Assembly: GCF_003597395.2 (NCBI RefSeq) | Contig: NC_133770.1 | Coordinates: 201,730,198-201,794,197 of the forward strand | Source: Chelonoidis abingdonii | Taxonomy: Eukaryota > Chordata > Testudines > Testudinidae | DNA: 64,000 nucleotides | Direction of reading: 5' to 3' | In this document: positions 45,537-58,292 of the stretch, one piece after another | Position numbering within the stretch: position 1 is the stretch's first letter | How the letters are laid out: each line of letters begins with the position of its first letter | Position numbers and translations under genes: made by a program | The notes under the pieces: model-generated | Database searches by the model: none | What the model was told of the DNA's origin: nothing | The model's input: only the letters and a program-made list of their open reading frames with translations

Positions 45537-47285
45537 ACTGTCATAGGATATGATCTGGTCGGCCAGTCAGTCAGTCTCTCAGTGTATAAACAATTAAGTA
45601 GTCATTGCAACAGGGTTTTGAGCTTGGAGCTGTCTCGTACATCGTAGGTGAGAGCTGTAACAGCCAGGCTACAGAGTCAGTCATTTTCACTCATTCTCTC
45701 TCTAGCCCAATGACTATTTATTGTCATTATGAATGACTATGAAATGCCAATATGCATGTTTCATTTGGTTCAAAATTATTTTTTTAATTTTCCAACTTTT
45801 TGCAATTTTAGGATTCTGTTTGACCTAACCCATTTTTCTTTCTGAACTCCTGATAAATTGAAAAATCAGTAAATCCATTAGCTCTGCTTTGACCCCATAG
45901 TTTAGAAAGCAGCTATTCAGGTGGCAAAGAGAACCAGTGAAGACTTTTGAGAACTACTGTTAGAAATAGGTAGGCTGCCCATCCGCAGAAGTTATTCTGA
46001 GGATAACTAGACACATCCATATGACTGCAGAAGAAATCTGCAGGCTGCTTTCCCCTATAGGATTTTTCATAGTTATGTTTTCAGTTTCCAGGTCTGAATC
46101 AACCTGAATAAAATATCCAAAATAAAACCATGAGCTAAGGAACAAGCCTACTGGGGGAAATTTGTGGATTGAAAAGCCATGTGAAGTAAATTTACAGGCA
46201 TGGAGATTAGTTGAATGCATGTGAATTAGAGCTTGTGGGTTTCACATGTATTTTGACCTAACAACTAAACTGGGTGTTAACCCATTGCAGGGGTTATGGA
46301 GTAAGTATAATAAGTCTATTGAAGCTTGAGACCACTTTTTTGCTTTTGATTGCAGTCTGTTAAAGCTGTATCGATAAAGAAAATCTTTAGTATCCCTTTT
46401 CTCAATATCATCTTTCCCAGTTCCCAGATCTGGGCTGGGAAAATAAAGGTTTTAGCTCCCCATTCTTTGGATAAACTTATGGATGCCAAATCTGTCATTG
46501 TTTTCCAACCAGCTGCAAATACTAAAACATTAGTCTTGAGAGAAAACCAAATAGTACTACTATGGGCTAGATGTTAGAATAATGCAACCTCCACCAAAAA
46601 CTGAGTTTTTCACACAGGACTTGGGTTCAAACACACTGCTGATGTTAAAGCCCAGTACTCTGGGGAAGTATAAAGCCCTGCAAGTAATGACATACTTTAG
46701 TCAAGAAGCAAACCAAAATTACTTCCGATGATCTCAGTGTCTCGACCACCCATTATGAATCCGCATTTGATTGCTCTTTTTGACTACACAGCCAATAATA
46801 TGGGTATTACTTTATATATTGAGATTCCTTGAGCATAAAAAATACTGTATATATTAACATCTTTCCTACTCAATTGGCTTAAAAGGCTTTTTGAACAAAG
46901 CTCATAAACCTTAAATCTCTGTAAGCCTTTACAGGTGGAGTTCACACATACCATTATTTATAAGAACATATTTTGTTCCAAGAAACATACAAAATGCTCA
47001 AATGCTTTTTGCACTGCACATCTATCATGTAAATTCAAGGATTTTCACATCTTTTCCTTAAGTACCTCAAAAGGTGCTGTTAGAAATCAGATATGCTTGC
47101 CTACAAATGACACACACACCTATTTTAATGATCAGATGAGCCCTAAATCCAAAGCTTCTCTACTCAATAGGCTGCACGATAACCCATGAACTCCCCAATC
47201 TGGGGCTTCAAAATACCAAATCCAAACTTTTCCTAATTCAAGTCTGTGACAATTCTTTCTGTCACGGTGATAGCTCTGAGTTGTG
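45537..47285. other. Intronic sequence, no gene seen
   Basis: No exon, repeat border or RNA gene was recognised. Open frames of 60-86 residues are unsupported. Confidence 0.55.
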
Positions 47286-47519
47286 TACAGGTCTGTCGCA
47301 TTTTAGGTGCATTTAACATGTGCGATTTCAGCTTTACACCGTCAGCAAATACAAGAAAAAAACAAAAAAAAATGAGAAAAATAACAATTTAAATACTGTT
47401 TCTGTAGTGAGGGCGATTCCACCCGCCATTACACTCAATGTAATTTTGACTATACGTGATTTTCGCTTAACATGCTGCCTGCAGAACGTAACCCCAGTGT
47501 AAGATGAGATAGACCTGTA
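47286..47519. mobile_element. Mariner-like MITE (TACAGGTCT termini)
   Basis: It starts TACAGGTCTGTCGCATTTTA; the complement of its right end reads TACAGGTCTATCTCATCTTA (17 of 20 identical). TA at each tip fits the TA target choice of Tc1/mariner-pogo transposases. Body 234 bp, no ORF. Confidence 0.82.
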
Positions 47520-47913
47520 CTCCAATACAAACTCAAATCTTGATCAGAAGTTTTGGTTTGAGGCCATCTCTAGGGATATTCTACTAGATCATTTAAGGAT
47601 CACAAAAAGTCATACAACACTTGAGAAATATTGATTGTCATACCACAAAAAAGCAACACAGTTCATTGACAATTTTGAAGAAAACTGTGTACTCTTTAAG
47701 CACAAGGATCAAAGAGGAGAGTTCCTCTTCAGACCCTGATGGAGGAACTTTTAAATGACACTCATAAGTGGACATGTCTTTCAAGAGCTCAGCATCTAAA
47801 ATTGGGGTCAGATTTTTAACCCATTTTAGTTCCCATTTAGGCACCAAAGTGAGTTTCATTAAATTTTTCACAGTGGGTGCAGACTGTTTTGAAATTCAGG
47901 TTTCAGTTATGAG
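47520..47913. other. Intronic sequence between MITEs
   Basis: About 390 bp with no recognised feature. The minus-strand open frame 47638-47871 is not supported by any similarity I recognise. Confidence 0.45.
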
Positions 47914-48114
47914 TACAGATGTTCCCTGGGTTACACAAGACCCAACTTATGCAAATTTGAACTTACGGAAAAAGTTCCATAAGCCAGAAACAGGATTTTC
48001 GAGTTGCAGAAATTTTTGTGTAACATACAGGTATACATTTCCGATTTACACAAAATTCAAGTTACGCAAGGCTTTCTGGAACAGAATGATTGCATAATTC
48101 GGGGGGCTTCTGTA
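47914..48114. mobile_element. Mariner-like MITE (TACAGATGTTCCC termini)
   Basis: It begins TACAGATGTTCCCTGGGTTA; the complement of the right end reads TACAGAAGCCCCCCGAATTA. The inner motifs acacaag/acttatgcaa recur in inverted form. TA tips suggest a TA target. The same family is nested in the hAT transposase pseudogene (56765-57235). 201 bp, noncoding. Confidence 0.78.
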
Positions 48115-49043
48115 CAGAGTACTTGAAAATGTGGTCCATAATATTTAAAGCCTTTTATTACACAGCTATAGCTGTTTTATGAGCAATAATAACATTACAT
48201 CTAAACACTGGTCATCAAAACAAATAGGAATCCAGGCCTAGAGGGAGTTCAGACAAATATGCTATGCCATGAAAGGTTATATATGAAAAAGGAGATAACT
48301 GAAATTTACACTTGCTCTGGAATTCAGTGCAACATGAACGGCTCATGCAAATCTTAATGCAATTAGCTGTGTGAACTCTATTTCCCCCTAAATAGGAAAA
48401 AATGCTTATTCTATGCATAGATGTGAAAAGCCTGACAACTTAGTCTGAGCTAGGAAACTCCCATCCCAAATCGAACCTTATCTTCACAAAACTCACGCAA
48501 CTCAGAAAAAACACAGGATTGTAGCTTGCCAAACTTCTGCCCTTCTGCCACATATATGCTAGTATCCTTGGCTTAAAATTAGGGCTGAATTGCTCCTCCA
48601 CATATATAGTCTTCAGGGGACTAACAATGGAAACCCATTTCCCACGTCCACAGAAAACATCTTAAAGGAACAGCAGAAGCCCACCTGTTCCACAGCAATG
48701 GGACTAACAATACTCCTCCACTGCTTCTTTAAAGTCTATTTACCAGATTGAGGTATGCAGTATAACCTAATTGGAAACCTCTGATCTGGGGACTTCCTTT
48801 TAGCTAAACATAAAAACAACATGCAGTAAATTGCCTGTACCATGTAGTAATAAAAAATAGTACAGTATTCTGAAATAATTGTCCAAAAATTTGCAACAAC
48901 ACTGCAAAACGCCTATAGTGTTTGGGATTACTACTACAGAATATGGTAGTATTTCTTATTAAGGGTGGAGCAGTGGCAGGTTTGGAGAAGGATTCTCCAG
49001 ATCTGCTGGTGCTAAGCAGCATCAGAGGAGCTGACCTCTCACC
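48115..49043. other. Intronic sequence, no gene seen
   Basis: No exon, RNA gene or repeat terminus was recognised. Confidence 0.5.
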
Positions 49044-49745
49044 TCATAGACTCATAAACTTTAAGGTCAGAAGGGACCATTATGATCATCTGGTCTGACT
49101 TCCTGCACAATCCAGGCCACAGAATCTCACCCACCCACTCCTGTAACAAACCCCTAACCTATGTCTAAGTTATTGAAGTCCTCAAATCATGGTTTAAAGA
49201 CCTCAAGGTGCAGAGTATCCTCCAGCAAGTGACCCAGGCCCCACACTGCAGAGGAAGGCAAAAAACCTCCAGGGCCTCTGCCAATCTGCCCTGGACGAAA
49301 ATTCCTTCCCGATTCCAAATATGGTGATCAGTTAAACCCTGAGCATGTGGGCAAGACTCACCAGCCAGCATCCAGGAAAGAATTCTCTGTAGTAACTCAG
49401 ATCCTACCCCATCCAACATCCCATCACAGACCATTGGGCATATTTACCTGCTAATAATCGAAGATCAATTAATTGCCAGTATTAGGCTATCCCATCATAC
49501 CATCCCTTCCACAAACTTATCAAGCTTAGTCTTGAAGCCAGATATGTCTTTTGCCCCAACTATTCCCCTGGGAAGGCTATTCCAGAACTTCACTCCTCTA
49601 ATGGTTAGAAACCTTCTCTAATTTCAAGTCTAAACTTCCTGTGTCCAGTTTATATCCATTTGTTCTTGTGTCCACATTGGTACTAAGCTTAAATAATTCC
49701 TCTCCCTCCCTGATATTTATCCCTCTGATATATTTATAAGAGCAA

Positions 49746-52700
49746 TCATATCCCCCTCAGCCTTCTTTTGGTTAGGCTAAACAAGCCAAGCTCTTTGAGT
49801 CTCCTTTCATAAGACAGGTTTTCCATTCCTCGGATCATCCTAGTAGCCCTTCTCTGTACCTGTTCCAGTTTGAATTCATCCTTCTTAAACATGGGAGACC
49901 AGAACTGCACACAGTATTCCAGATGAGGTCTCACCAGTGCCTTGTATAATGGTACTAACACCTCCTTATCTTTACTGGAAATACCTCGCCTGATGCATCC
50001 TAAAACCACATTAGCTTTTTTAATGGCCATATCACATTGGCGGCTCATAGTCATCCTGTGATCAACCAATACTCCAAGGTCCTTCTCCTCCTCTGTTACT
50101 TCCAACTGATGTGTCCCAATTTATAACCAAATTCTTGTTATTAATCCCTAAATGCATGACCTTGCACTTTTCACTATTAAATTTCATCCTATTACTATTA
50201 CTCCAGTTTACAAGGTCATCCAGATCTTCCTGTATGATATCCCTGGTCCTTTCTGTGTTAGCAATACCTCCCAGCTTTGTGTCATCCGCAAACTTTATTA
50301 GCACATTCCCACTTTTTTGTGCCAAGGTCAGTAATAAAAGATTAAATAAGATTGGTCCCAAAACCGATATCCCTGAGGAACTCCACTAGTAACCTCCTCC
50401 AGCCTGACAGTTCACCTTTCAGTATGACCGTTGGAGTCTCCCCTTTAACCAGTTCCCTTATCCTTAACAACTTTCATATTCCCCCCTTTTCCATTTTAAC
50501 TCAATAATTCCCCATGTTCTCCTTGTTATGCCTTACTGAAATCCCTGGGTGACCAATGGGCAAATCCTACTGCATTCCTTTGAATGGGCAAAACAAAGGG
50601 GAAATACATCTCCTTTGAAATGCCATTCAAAAGTAAAGCTCTGTAGCCTCACCAAAAAACCAAAAAAACCTTCACCTTCTCAAGAAGGAGATAGGTTGGT
50701 TTGGCATGATCTACCTTTTGTAAAACCATGTTGCTTTAAGTCCCAATTACCACTGACCTCAATGTCCTTAACTACTTTCTCAGTTCAAATTTTTCCAAGA
50801 CCTTGCATACTACAATGTCAAACTAACAGGCCTATAGTTACTCAGATCACCTTTTTTTCACTTTGATTAAAAATAGGAACTATGTTAGCAATTCTCCAGT
50901 TTACGGTACATACCCGCTGAGTTAAGATTCATTAAAAATTCTTCTAATGGGCTTGCAATTTCATGGCCTCCCTTTAATATTCTTTGGATGAAGATTATCA
51001 GCCCTCTGATTGTCCCATTCCTGTTCAAGTTTGGCTTCTAAAGTCAGGTGCTTGAGGATGTCCCAAGAAGTATCCAGAGTTATCCCTTTACAGGTCATAA
51101 CAGAATGGGGCATTTAGATCAGGTCCTTTAAACCCTTACCTTCCAAGGTCCATTAACAACTTCCAACTTACAAAGCTGACCTGATGTGGCTTTATATGTT
51201 AAATTCCTTATTGCCATTAATTCCTAAATTCATGACCTTTGCACTTTTCACTATTGAATTCATCCTATTACTTTACTGTAAACTTTAGTTTCAAGTTTAT
51301 CCAGATCTTCCTGTATGTTATCCTGGTCCTTCTCTGTGTTACTTTTCCCTCCCAGCTTGTGTCATCCGCACACTTTATTAGCACATTCCCACTTTTTGTG
51401 CCATGTTCAGTAATAAAAAGATTAAATAAGATTGTTCCCAAAACCGATTCTGAGGAACTCCACTAGTCTTGCACCTCCCTTCAGCCTGACAGTTCACCCT
51501 TTGTAGACCCCTGTCTAACCCTTTACCAGTTATTACTCCACCTTTCAATTTTCATATTGATCCCCATCTTTTTTTAACCTACTAATAATTCCCCATGTGG
51601 AACCGTATCAAATGCCTTACTGAAATCAAAGGTAAATTAGATCCACTGCATTTCCTTTGTCTAAAAAATCTGTTGCCTTTCTCAAAGAAGGAGATCAGGT
51701 TGGTTTGCCACGATCTACCTTTTGTAAAACCATGTTGTATTTTGTCCCAATTACCATTGACCTCAATGTCCTTAACTACTTTCTCCTTCAAAATTTTTTC
51801 CAAGACCTTGCATACTACAGATGTCAAACTAACAGGCCTATAGTTACCTGGATCACTTTTTCCCCTTTCTTAAAAATAGGAACTATGTTAGCAATTTCTC
51901 CAGTCGTACAGTACAACCCTGAGTTTACTGATTCATTAAAAATTCTTGCTAATGGGCTTGCAATTTCATGTGCCAGTTCCTTTAATATTCTTGGATGAAG
52001 ATTATCTGGGCCCTCCGATTTTTGTCCCATTAAGCTGTTTGAGTTTGGCTTCTACCTCGGATGTGGTAATATCTACCTCCATATCCTCATTCCCATTTGT
52101 CATCCTACCATTATCCCTAAGCTCCTCATTAGCCTCAATTAAAGAAAGACTGAGGCAAAGTATTTGTTTAGATATTGGGCCATGCCTAGATTATCCTTTA
52201 ACCTCCACTCCATCCTCAGTGTTTAGCGGTCCCACTTCTTCTTTCTTTGTTTTCTTCTTATTTATATGGCTATAGAACCTTTTACTATTGGTTTTAATTC
52301 CCTTTGCAAGGTCCAACTCTACATGGCTTTTGGCCTTCTCACTTTATCCCTACATGTTCTGACCTCAATAAGGTAGCTTTCCTTGCTAATCCCCCATCTT
52401 CCACTCCTTGTAGGCTTTCTGCTTTTTCTTAATCACCTCTCTGAGATGCTTGCTCATCCAGCTTGGTCTACAACTCCTGCCTATGATTTTTTCCCCTTTC
52501 TTGGGATGCAGGCTTCTGATAGTTTCTGCAACTTTGACTTTGAAGTAATTCCAGGCCTCCTCGCCTTTAGATCCACAAGTTCTTCAGTCCAATCCACTTC
52601 CCTAACTAATTTCCTTAATTTTTTAAAGTTAGCCCTTTTGAAATCAAAAACCCTAGTCCAGATCTATTTTTGTTTATCCTTCCATCTAAACTGAATTAGC

Positions 52701-53362
52701 TCATGATCACTCGAACCAAGGTTGTCCCCTACAACCATTTCTTCTATGAGGTCCTCACTACTCACCAAACCAAATCTAAAATGGCATCCCCTCTTGTTGG
52801 TTCAGCAACTACTTGGTGAAGGAATCCATCAGCTATTGCATCCAGGAAAATCTGAGCCCTATTATTATTACTAGCACTTGTCCTCCAGTCTATATCTGGG
52901 AAGTTAAAGTCTCCCATGATCACACATTCCCATTAGTGTTTACTTCATTAAAAACATTAAAGAGGTCTCTATCCATATCCAAATCAGATCCCGGTGGTCT
53001 GTAGCACACCCCAAGCACTATCTCAGGGGAGGCTCTAGTAGCTTTCTTTCCCAGTGTGATTTTTGCCCAGACAGACTCTGTCTTATCCATTCCATCACTT
53101 CTTATTTCTTTACAGTTACCTCATCATTGATATACAATGCTACTCCACCACCTTTGCCTTTATTTCTGTCTTTCCTAAACAGCACATAGCCTTCAATACC
53201 TGTACTCCAGTCATGACTACTATTCCACCATGTTTCTGTTATCCCTATAACATCTGGTTTCACTTCTTGCACCAGTATCTCTAGTTCCTCCATTTTGTTA
53301 CCTAGGCTCCTCGCATTAGTGTACAAACATCTTAATTTTTGCCGTTTTGGCTTCACTGTCAT
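49746..53362 (-). pseudogene. CR1 ORF2 (endonuclease-reverse transcriptase), broken and partly duplicated
   Basis: Read leftwards from 53362. The AP endonuclease starts near LRCLYTNARSLGNKMEEL, with ITETWWNSSHDW and GGGVALYINDEV. The linker and RT entry follow at 52030-51824 (GPDNLHPRILKELAHEIA). Then NWDKIQHGFTKGRSWQTNLI (51827-51582), GPILFNLLLLTLAQKSGNVL with LIKFADDTKLG (50361-50280; FADD is the catalytic box) and MKFNSEKCKVMHLG. The C-terminal domain follows at 50105-49746, with [34 protein letters not shown] and [19 protein letters not shown]. The RT portion occurs twice (about 50107-51030 and 51180-52031), so no continuous frame exists. The C-terminal part is intact over 119 codons. 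Confidence 0.88.
50107..52031. repeat. Tandem duplication of the CR1 RT region
   Basis: Unit 1 (about 50107-51030) and unit 2 (about 51180-52031) both run from the segment antisense to KCKVM.LG (aatgcatgaccttgcactttt / aattcatgacctttgcactttt) through gcacattcccacttttt and gattaaataagattg to ggatgaagattatc. Unit 1 has extra bases around 50545-50640. The linker 51031-51180 is unassigned. Left and right flanks each continue CR1 normally. Confidence 0.88.
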
Positions 53363-53539
53363 TCTCTACCCGATTAGGCACAGATATTCTACCACCAATA
53401 TCACTTATTAGACTGGTATCTACACTATATTTCCTCCTTATGTCCATTCTCCGACCCATGGCTGTATCCTTTCTTATTTTGTTTTCTTCCCTCTCAATGT
53501 TAAATTCCGGCGTGGAGATTACCTGGAAATCTCCCAACC

Positions 53540-53989
53540 ATCTCCCTCTGATTCCTAGTTTAAAGCTCTCTTAATCAATTGTGCCAGCCTCTATCCTAGA
53601 AGTCTATTTCCCTCCTTACTCAGGTGAAGTCCATCCCGAGAGAACAGTCCTCTGTCCATGAATGCTTCCCAGTGGCCATACATCCCAAAGCCTTCGTTAT
53701 AGCACTACTTCCTGAGCCATCTGTTGATCACCATAATCTTGTTACACCTTTGTTGCCCTTCTCTAGGAACAGGCAGAATCCCACTGAAGATCACCTGAGC
53801 CTCAATTTCCTTAAGCGTCTTCTCCAGCCTCGCATAGTCTCCCTTGATACGCTCCAGCGAGAATCTAGCCATATCATTCGTTCCCACATGAAGGACAATC
53901 AGCTCCCCATTCTTAGAACATGTTCTTAGAACATGTGAAACTCTTGGGATAGTCTGCTTTTTTGTTGCTGATGCTGACATTAATGGCAA
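53540..53989 (-). pseudogene. CR1 ORF1 C-terminal part (esterase-like), 5' truncated
   Basis: The minus frame from 53989 reads RVSHVLRTCSKNGELIVLHV then GTNDMARFSLERIKGDYARL and EAQVIFSGILPVPREGQQRC. GTND with the following helix is the SGNH/GDSL-type esterase block found in CR1 ORF1 proteins, which act as nucleic-acid-associated partners of ORF2. The frame breaks near 53705, though related text continues to about 53540 (antisense of HLSEEGNRLLG-type sequence). ORF1 N-terminus missing. Confidence 0.82.
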
Positions 53990-54005
53990 GACTAATCCCC
54001 TTGCA

Positions 54006-55071
54006 GATAGAGTCTGAAGATCAAACTAATTAAAACTTTAAAATATAACGAAGTGTGTCTGAAGAGGATTCCATTTTACCAATAATATCCACGTTTTTAA
54101 TTATGAAAACTGCTTTATCCAAATATCATTAGGGAATATACATATTAAAATAAGGAAACATTTTAACATAGTGTGAAGGGTCCTGTACTTCAAAGGGTAG
54201 GCTATAATTTTGAAGAATTCAAGACATTAATTTAAGATATTAATAGTTAGAACCTGGGACCATGGAGTTAGAGATTAGCTACATAGTTATAACAAACTCT
54301 GAAGCTGATTTGTAATAGTATTAAGAAAGGAGGAAAAAACAGGAATTTGAGGTGTTTTCTAATAAGGGACAAATATATAGATAAATCTTTCTTGAAATAT
54401 ACCATTCAGTTGAGTAATGATTTCAATGGAACAGAAGATATTAAACTACTGCACTAATAAAGAAACTCTCCCAGCCATGCTTTAGGCTGAAAAGGAAATT
54501 GAAAGAAGTATCTGCTAAGAGGTAAGAACTGTTACTACTTTAATGTTTTTGCTGAGATATTACTAAGAAAGAATATACTATTTTGCCCCTCCAGATACAA
54601 TTTAGCACCAAAGCTGTTGCATTCCTAAGTAGGGTTTGGCATTTGGCCGGCCCAAAAATAATTGGGCAATTCAGTGTTCAAACGTTGTCAAATAAAGTAA
54701 AATGTTGTCAAATATTTAAGAGTGCTAATTTATTAGAACAGTAACAAAAAAAAAGAGTAAGATTTTAAGGTCTGCAACAGACTTAGCCTTAGATACTTAC
54801 GCTTAATTAAAAAAAAAAGCCACAAGTTACTTGTTAATTTTAAACAGAAAAATAGAAGACGCTATGAAAATGAAGAATTATTACTACCCCTTTTAGAAAT
54901 ATTAGGGTAGCATTTAACTGTGACCATTATTCAAGACTGAATAGTTACAAAAAAAAATAAATTAAACTGAAACAGAACAAACACACAGCAATTATAAAAG
55001 AAAAAAATCATTTTTAAATGAAATTATAGTTGGTAGGTAGCAGACCAATTTTTCAAACCTCTTGCTCTTTA
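54006..55071. other. AT-rich intronic sequence, no gene seen
   Basis: No feature was recognised in this kilobase beyond A/T runs. Confidence 0.55.
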
Positions 55072-55389
55072 TTATCTTTGTCTTAATCAGCTTCAGCTGC
55101 TTCATCTTCGTCATCATCATGAAATTCACCAGTATCTCCTTCTTTCCTTTCATCTGATGAATGCTCTTCATCTGCCATTTTCTTCTGTAATCTTGATTGA
55201 GCTATACAGTCACAAGTTTCCTAACAGTGGAGGTTTTCAGTCTATTTTCAAATGGATGTTTCCCCAAAGTAACCAGTTTCATTCCACATATGTATTAGTA
55301 CACAGAAATGTTAAAAGTATTTCTGCCACTGTAGCTGGAGAGCAAAGAGAATGACACAACACTTTGTACCATGATAGAGCAAACTATTT

Positions 55390-55900
55390 TGATTCACCCG
55401 CTGGGATTGCACTCCACATTGTTTTATAACTCAACAGAGTGCTTCTTGCTTTATAATTTGCTCCCTCCATCAGTATTGTTTGTTCGTTCGTATATCCGTT
55501 AAAATTTGCAACAGCCACTAAATGTCAGGAATCAGGGCCTGTAGCAGATCCAGTTTCCAGACAACCTAATAAGCGCAGCTGGCCTGTAGTAGGCTACCTG
55601 GTTGGCTACAGCAGCCCAATCAGTTGGAAGAGCCAGCAGACTTTCTCTTAAGCCCAGAAGCAGCAGCATTTCAGTGGCTGCTCAAAGCATTCAGCCATAG
55701 CTGTGATAGCTCTTGTGCTTGCTTGTCTCAAGCCTTGCCTCATTCCTGACCCTGACCTTCAACTCCAACTCTGACCCTGGCTGACTTCTACTCTAACCAG
55801 TAGGCACAACTGACCACTTTCCAGTCATTGATAATATGAGATCACCAGCTGGCATTTGAATGCATTATTAGAAAGGCCTTGACCATGGAAACATGGATCG
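55390..55900. other. Insertion-like segment within the hAT pseudogene
   Basis: Transposase similarity is lost here. The sequence (gcagatccagtttccagacaacc ... ctctgaccctggctgac) is GC-richer with ctgacc repeats and resembles LTR-type DNA, but no TG...CA borders or target duplication could be fixed. Confidence 0.4.
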
Positions 55901-56764
55901 AGAAGGTGGGCAGCATTATGCGTGGAAGTGATTCCCCCCTGATATTTTGTCTAAAATCTTTTTCTCTTCAGTTTTTGTAAATGGACTGGGTTCAGTATTC
56001 TCAGAAGTATGTTCTTAATGTTCAAGAACTTGTTCTTGGCATCAGAAATTGTAGAACTAATATTTTCCATATTCTGAATGAACTGAGCTATGAATTGAAG
56101 CAATGAAGCATATTTTGAGTTTCACATCCAAAAGAAATCATTGTCAAGAATGTCAGTGCAGATTACTTGGGGCCACTCAGACAGCCTGCTCTCATATCTG
56201 AAGATCACTGCAGCATTTAATAGAAGATGCCCATCAAGTATGACAAGACTTATTCAGTGTGGATGAAATTGAGGGCTGTATTAAATGATGCTGGAAAATG
56301 GCTGCTGGTACTATGGGTTTTTGAAATAATTGACAATACTTCTCAACTTTTGACACACTTGATGAGAGAGCTGTCAGATCTTCAGCATCACTGACGAAAA
56401 GTTGCATTGAATGAGCAATGCATTCATAACACAGAAGGTGTAGATCCTCGTTTATCAACAAAGCCCAAGCAGCTTTCATACTAGCTGTGTCATTAGTCAC
56501 AACCAAATTTACCTTCTGTTTACATATTTAAACAGGTCAGCAATGTATTGAGCTACGTAGCGATGTTCAGTGTGCATTGGAATGAGTAAGAACACTTGTG
56601 GAGTTGTTACCATGAAGTTGATGACACCCTCACTGCAAATATTGCTCCATCCATCAGACTCATGAGGAGCTTTTCTTTTTCACATTGTCTGCTTTGGCAT
56701 TCAGAAGACTTCCTGCAAGCCATTTCCTACTTGGCACTTTGTAAATTGGGTACATATAAGATTT

Positions 56765-57235
56765 TGACAGCAAATGCTCCCCAACTTACACAATCATTCC
56801 ATTCTGGAAAGCCTTGCATAACCTGAATTTTATGTAAGTCAGAAATGTAAAATGTGCAAGCATAAAAAGCAAACAATTACAACATTTTCTCCTCTTAATC
56901 AATCTTCTTTTGCTTACAACCTGGTCCTGAAATCATGCTATCACTTGGTTGCTTTCCAGGCCTGATCTGAATGAAATAATAGGGTGAAATAACAGAAATA
57001 CAGTATCACTGAAATAATACGAGATTGAGAGGCTGTGAGAGTGCAAAGCCTTCCCTTGTAGGAGATGCTACTGCTGTATTCCTCCACACACCACACTACA
57101 ATACAGTACTTTGCATTTCCGTATGCTATGCAATATTTTCAGCAACTCGAAAATTTTATTTATGCCTTATGGAACTTCTTGCGTAAGGTCGAATTTGCGC
57201 AAGTTGGGTCTTGCATAACCCGGGGAGCATCTGTA
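56765..57235. mobile_element. Mariner-like MITE nested in hAT transposase
   Basis: The left end is tgacagcaaatgctccccaa; the complement of the right end is TACAGATGCTCCCCGGGTTA. The shared ATGCTCCCC, acttacacaa/ttatgcaaga and cattctgg/ggaac motifs mark it as the family of 47914-48114. hAT transposase similarity resumes on both sides, so this insertion came later. The left tip is mutated. Confidence 0.72.
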
Positions 57236-57934
57236 TATGATATTGAGTATTACTGGCATAAATACCTCTAGCAAACCTAGAGTCAAGTTTGTTTTTCTGG
57301 TCATGGGATATTCTATCCAAAAATCTCTCAATACCAATTTGATGACCATCTGAAGACCTTCCAGGCATAGGACTTAGAATAGCAAAATTCTTATTAGAAG
57401 ATGAAGGAATGGAATTAGCTTCACTTTTGTTACTCATATCACTATTTTCAACAAAAGAGTCCATGCTTTGTGATTATACTGGCAAAGATGAAGTAGAAGG
57501 AGATGCACAGAAGAAAACAAATTTTGATGCAGACTAGTTTTCCTCTTTTTTGACAGTACTTGGAAATGTCACAAGAATTCAACAAGTGTCTTACATGTGT
57601 CTCATACTCAGAAGAACAGAACTTGCACTTAGCTTTAGCAGTTTTTCTGTGTTTGCATCTCTGTCTGAGCTTGTCTACTGTGCTTTTTAAACTACCATAT
57701 ATTTAAATGGGCTGGTATACAAATAAAGACAGAAGAGTCCAGCAAATCAAGATGCTCAACTTTCAATAAGTTCACCTTCTTTCCCCCAACAAATGGCATT
57801 AGCACGTATTAAAGTGAGTAATCAAGACATTTAAAAGGCTTGATAACAGATGTCACCATGATGTAATCAAAAACAAAGACTGTCATTTGTATCACGGCAT
57901 TCTTGCTGTAATATTTCACAATATTTAACTGTAT

Positions 57935-58292
57935 GCAGAGTAGCTGTAGCCATATCAGTCCCAGGATATTAGAGAGACAAGGTGGATGAAGTAATATATT
58001 TTATTGGACCTTCTGATTTATGGCTTATTGCACCAATCTGTTACTCACTAATCTCCAATTTTTGTCCTGTGACTGCAGAGATGTTAATGGGTCACTCTAC
58101 TTTAAATGGCCCCTTAGAATATTTGCTAACTATTTATGCTAAACAATCTGTTCTACCTTGCAGTTAGCTGTGACATTTGGAGTACCTTTCCCACAGCTAA
58201 ATAAGATCTCTATGTAGCTTGAAAGCTTGTCTCTCTCACCAGCAGAAGTTGGTCCAGTAAAAGATATTACCTCACCCATGTTGTCTCAGTAA
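57935..58292. mobile_element. Fold-back element, second copy
   Basis: The left arm (gtagccatatcagtcccagg, ttagagagacaaggtgg, aagtaatatattttattgg) pairs with the right arm (agcttgaaagcttgtctctc, agttggtccagtaaaag, atattacctcacccatgttg), the same family as 16164-16932. The centre is about 170 bp of unrelated sequence. Noncoding. Confidence 0.72.

Larger units (their letters stand above)
49044..54005 (-). mobile_element. Long CR1 LINE, nearly full length, with internal duplication
   Basis: The 3' end lies at the left (catagactcataaactttaaggtcagaagg, 49046 onward), followed by about 700 bp of 3' UTR, then ORF2 antisense from about 49746 to 53362 and the end of ORF1 at 53705-53989. Sequence quality is high at 49050-50105 (it matches my memory of young turtle CR1 nearly word for word) but poor at 50400-51600, where a segment is repeated. 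The 5' part of ORF1 is absent, so it is 5' truncated. CR1 elements usually make no clear target duplication, and none was seen. Confidence 0.9.
55072..57700 (-). pseudogene. hAT-family transposase (DUF659 type) remnant
   Basis: Minus-strand segments, in order. 57700-57480: LRQRCKHRKTAKAKCKFCSS followed by EYETHVRHLLNSC, a BED-type zinc finger pattern (C-X2-C...H...C). 57464-57240: SSDGHQIGIERFLDRISHDQ, KNKLDSRFARGIYASNTQYH, the linker before the catalytic domain. 56506-56234: VVTNDTASMKAAWALLINED, LHLLCYECIAHSMQLFV and PAAIFQHH, matching the DUF659/RNase-H-like core (the usual TDNA..M, C..AH..NL). 55190-55088: an acidic C-terminal tail ending EFHDDDEDEAAEAD before a stop. Stops, frameshifts and inserts (MITE at 56765-57235; repeat-like DNA about 55400-55900) break the gene. 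The transposase would cut and paste hAT ends; this copy is dead. A domesticated host gene is unlikely given the breaks. Confidence 0.75.

Noticed and set aside
55072..55190. Acidic tail as a possible exon of a host chromatin protein
   Set aside because: Position and strand fit the C-terminus of the neighbouring hAT transposase fossil, and no splice acceptor was evident.
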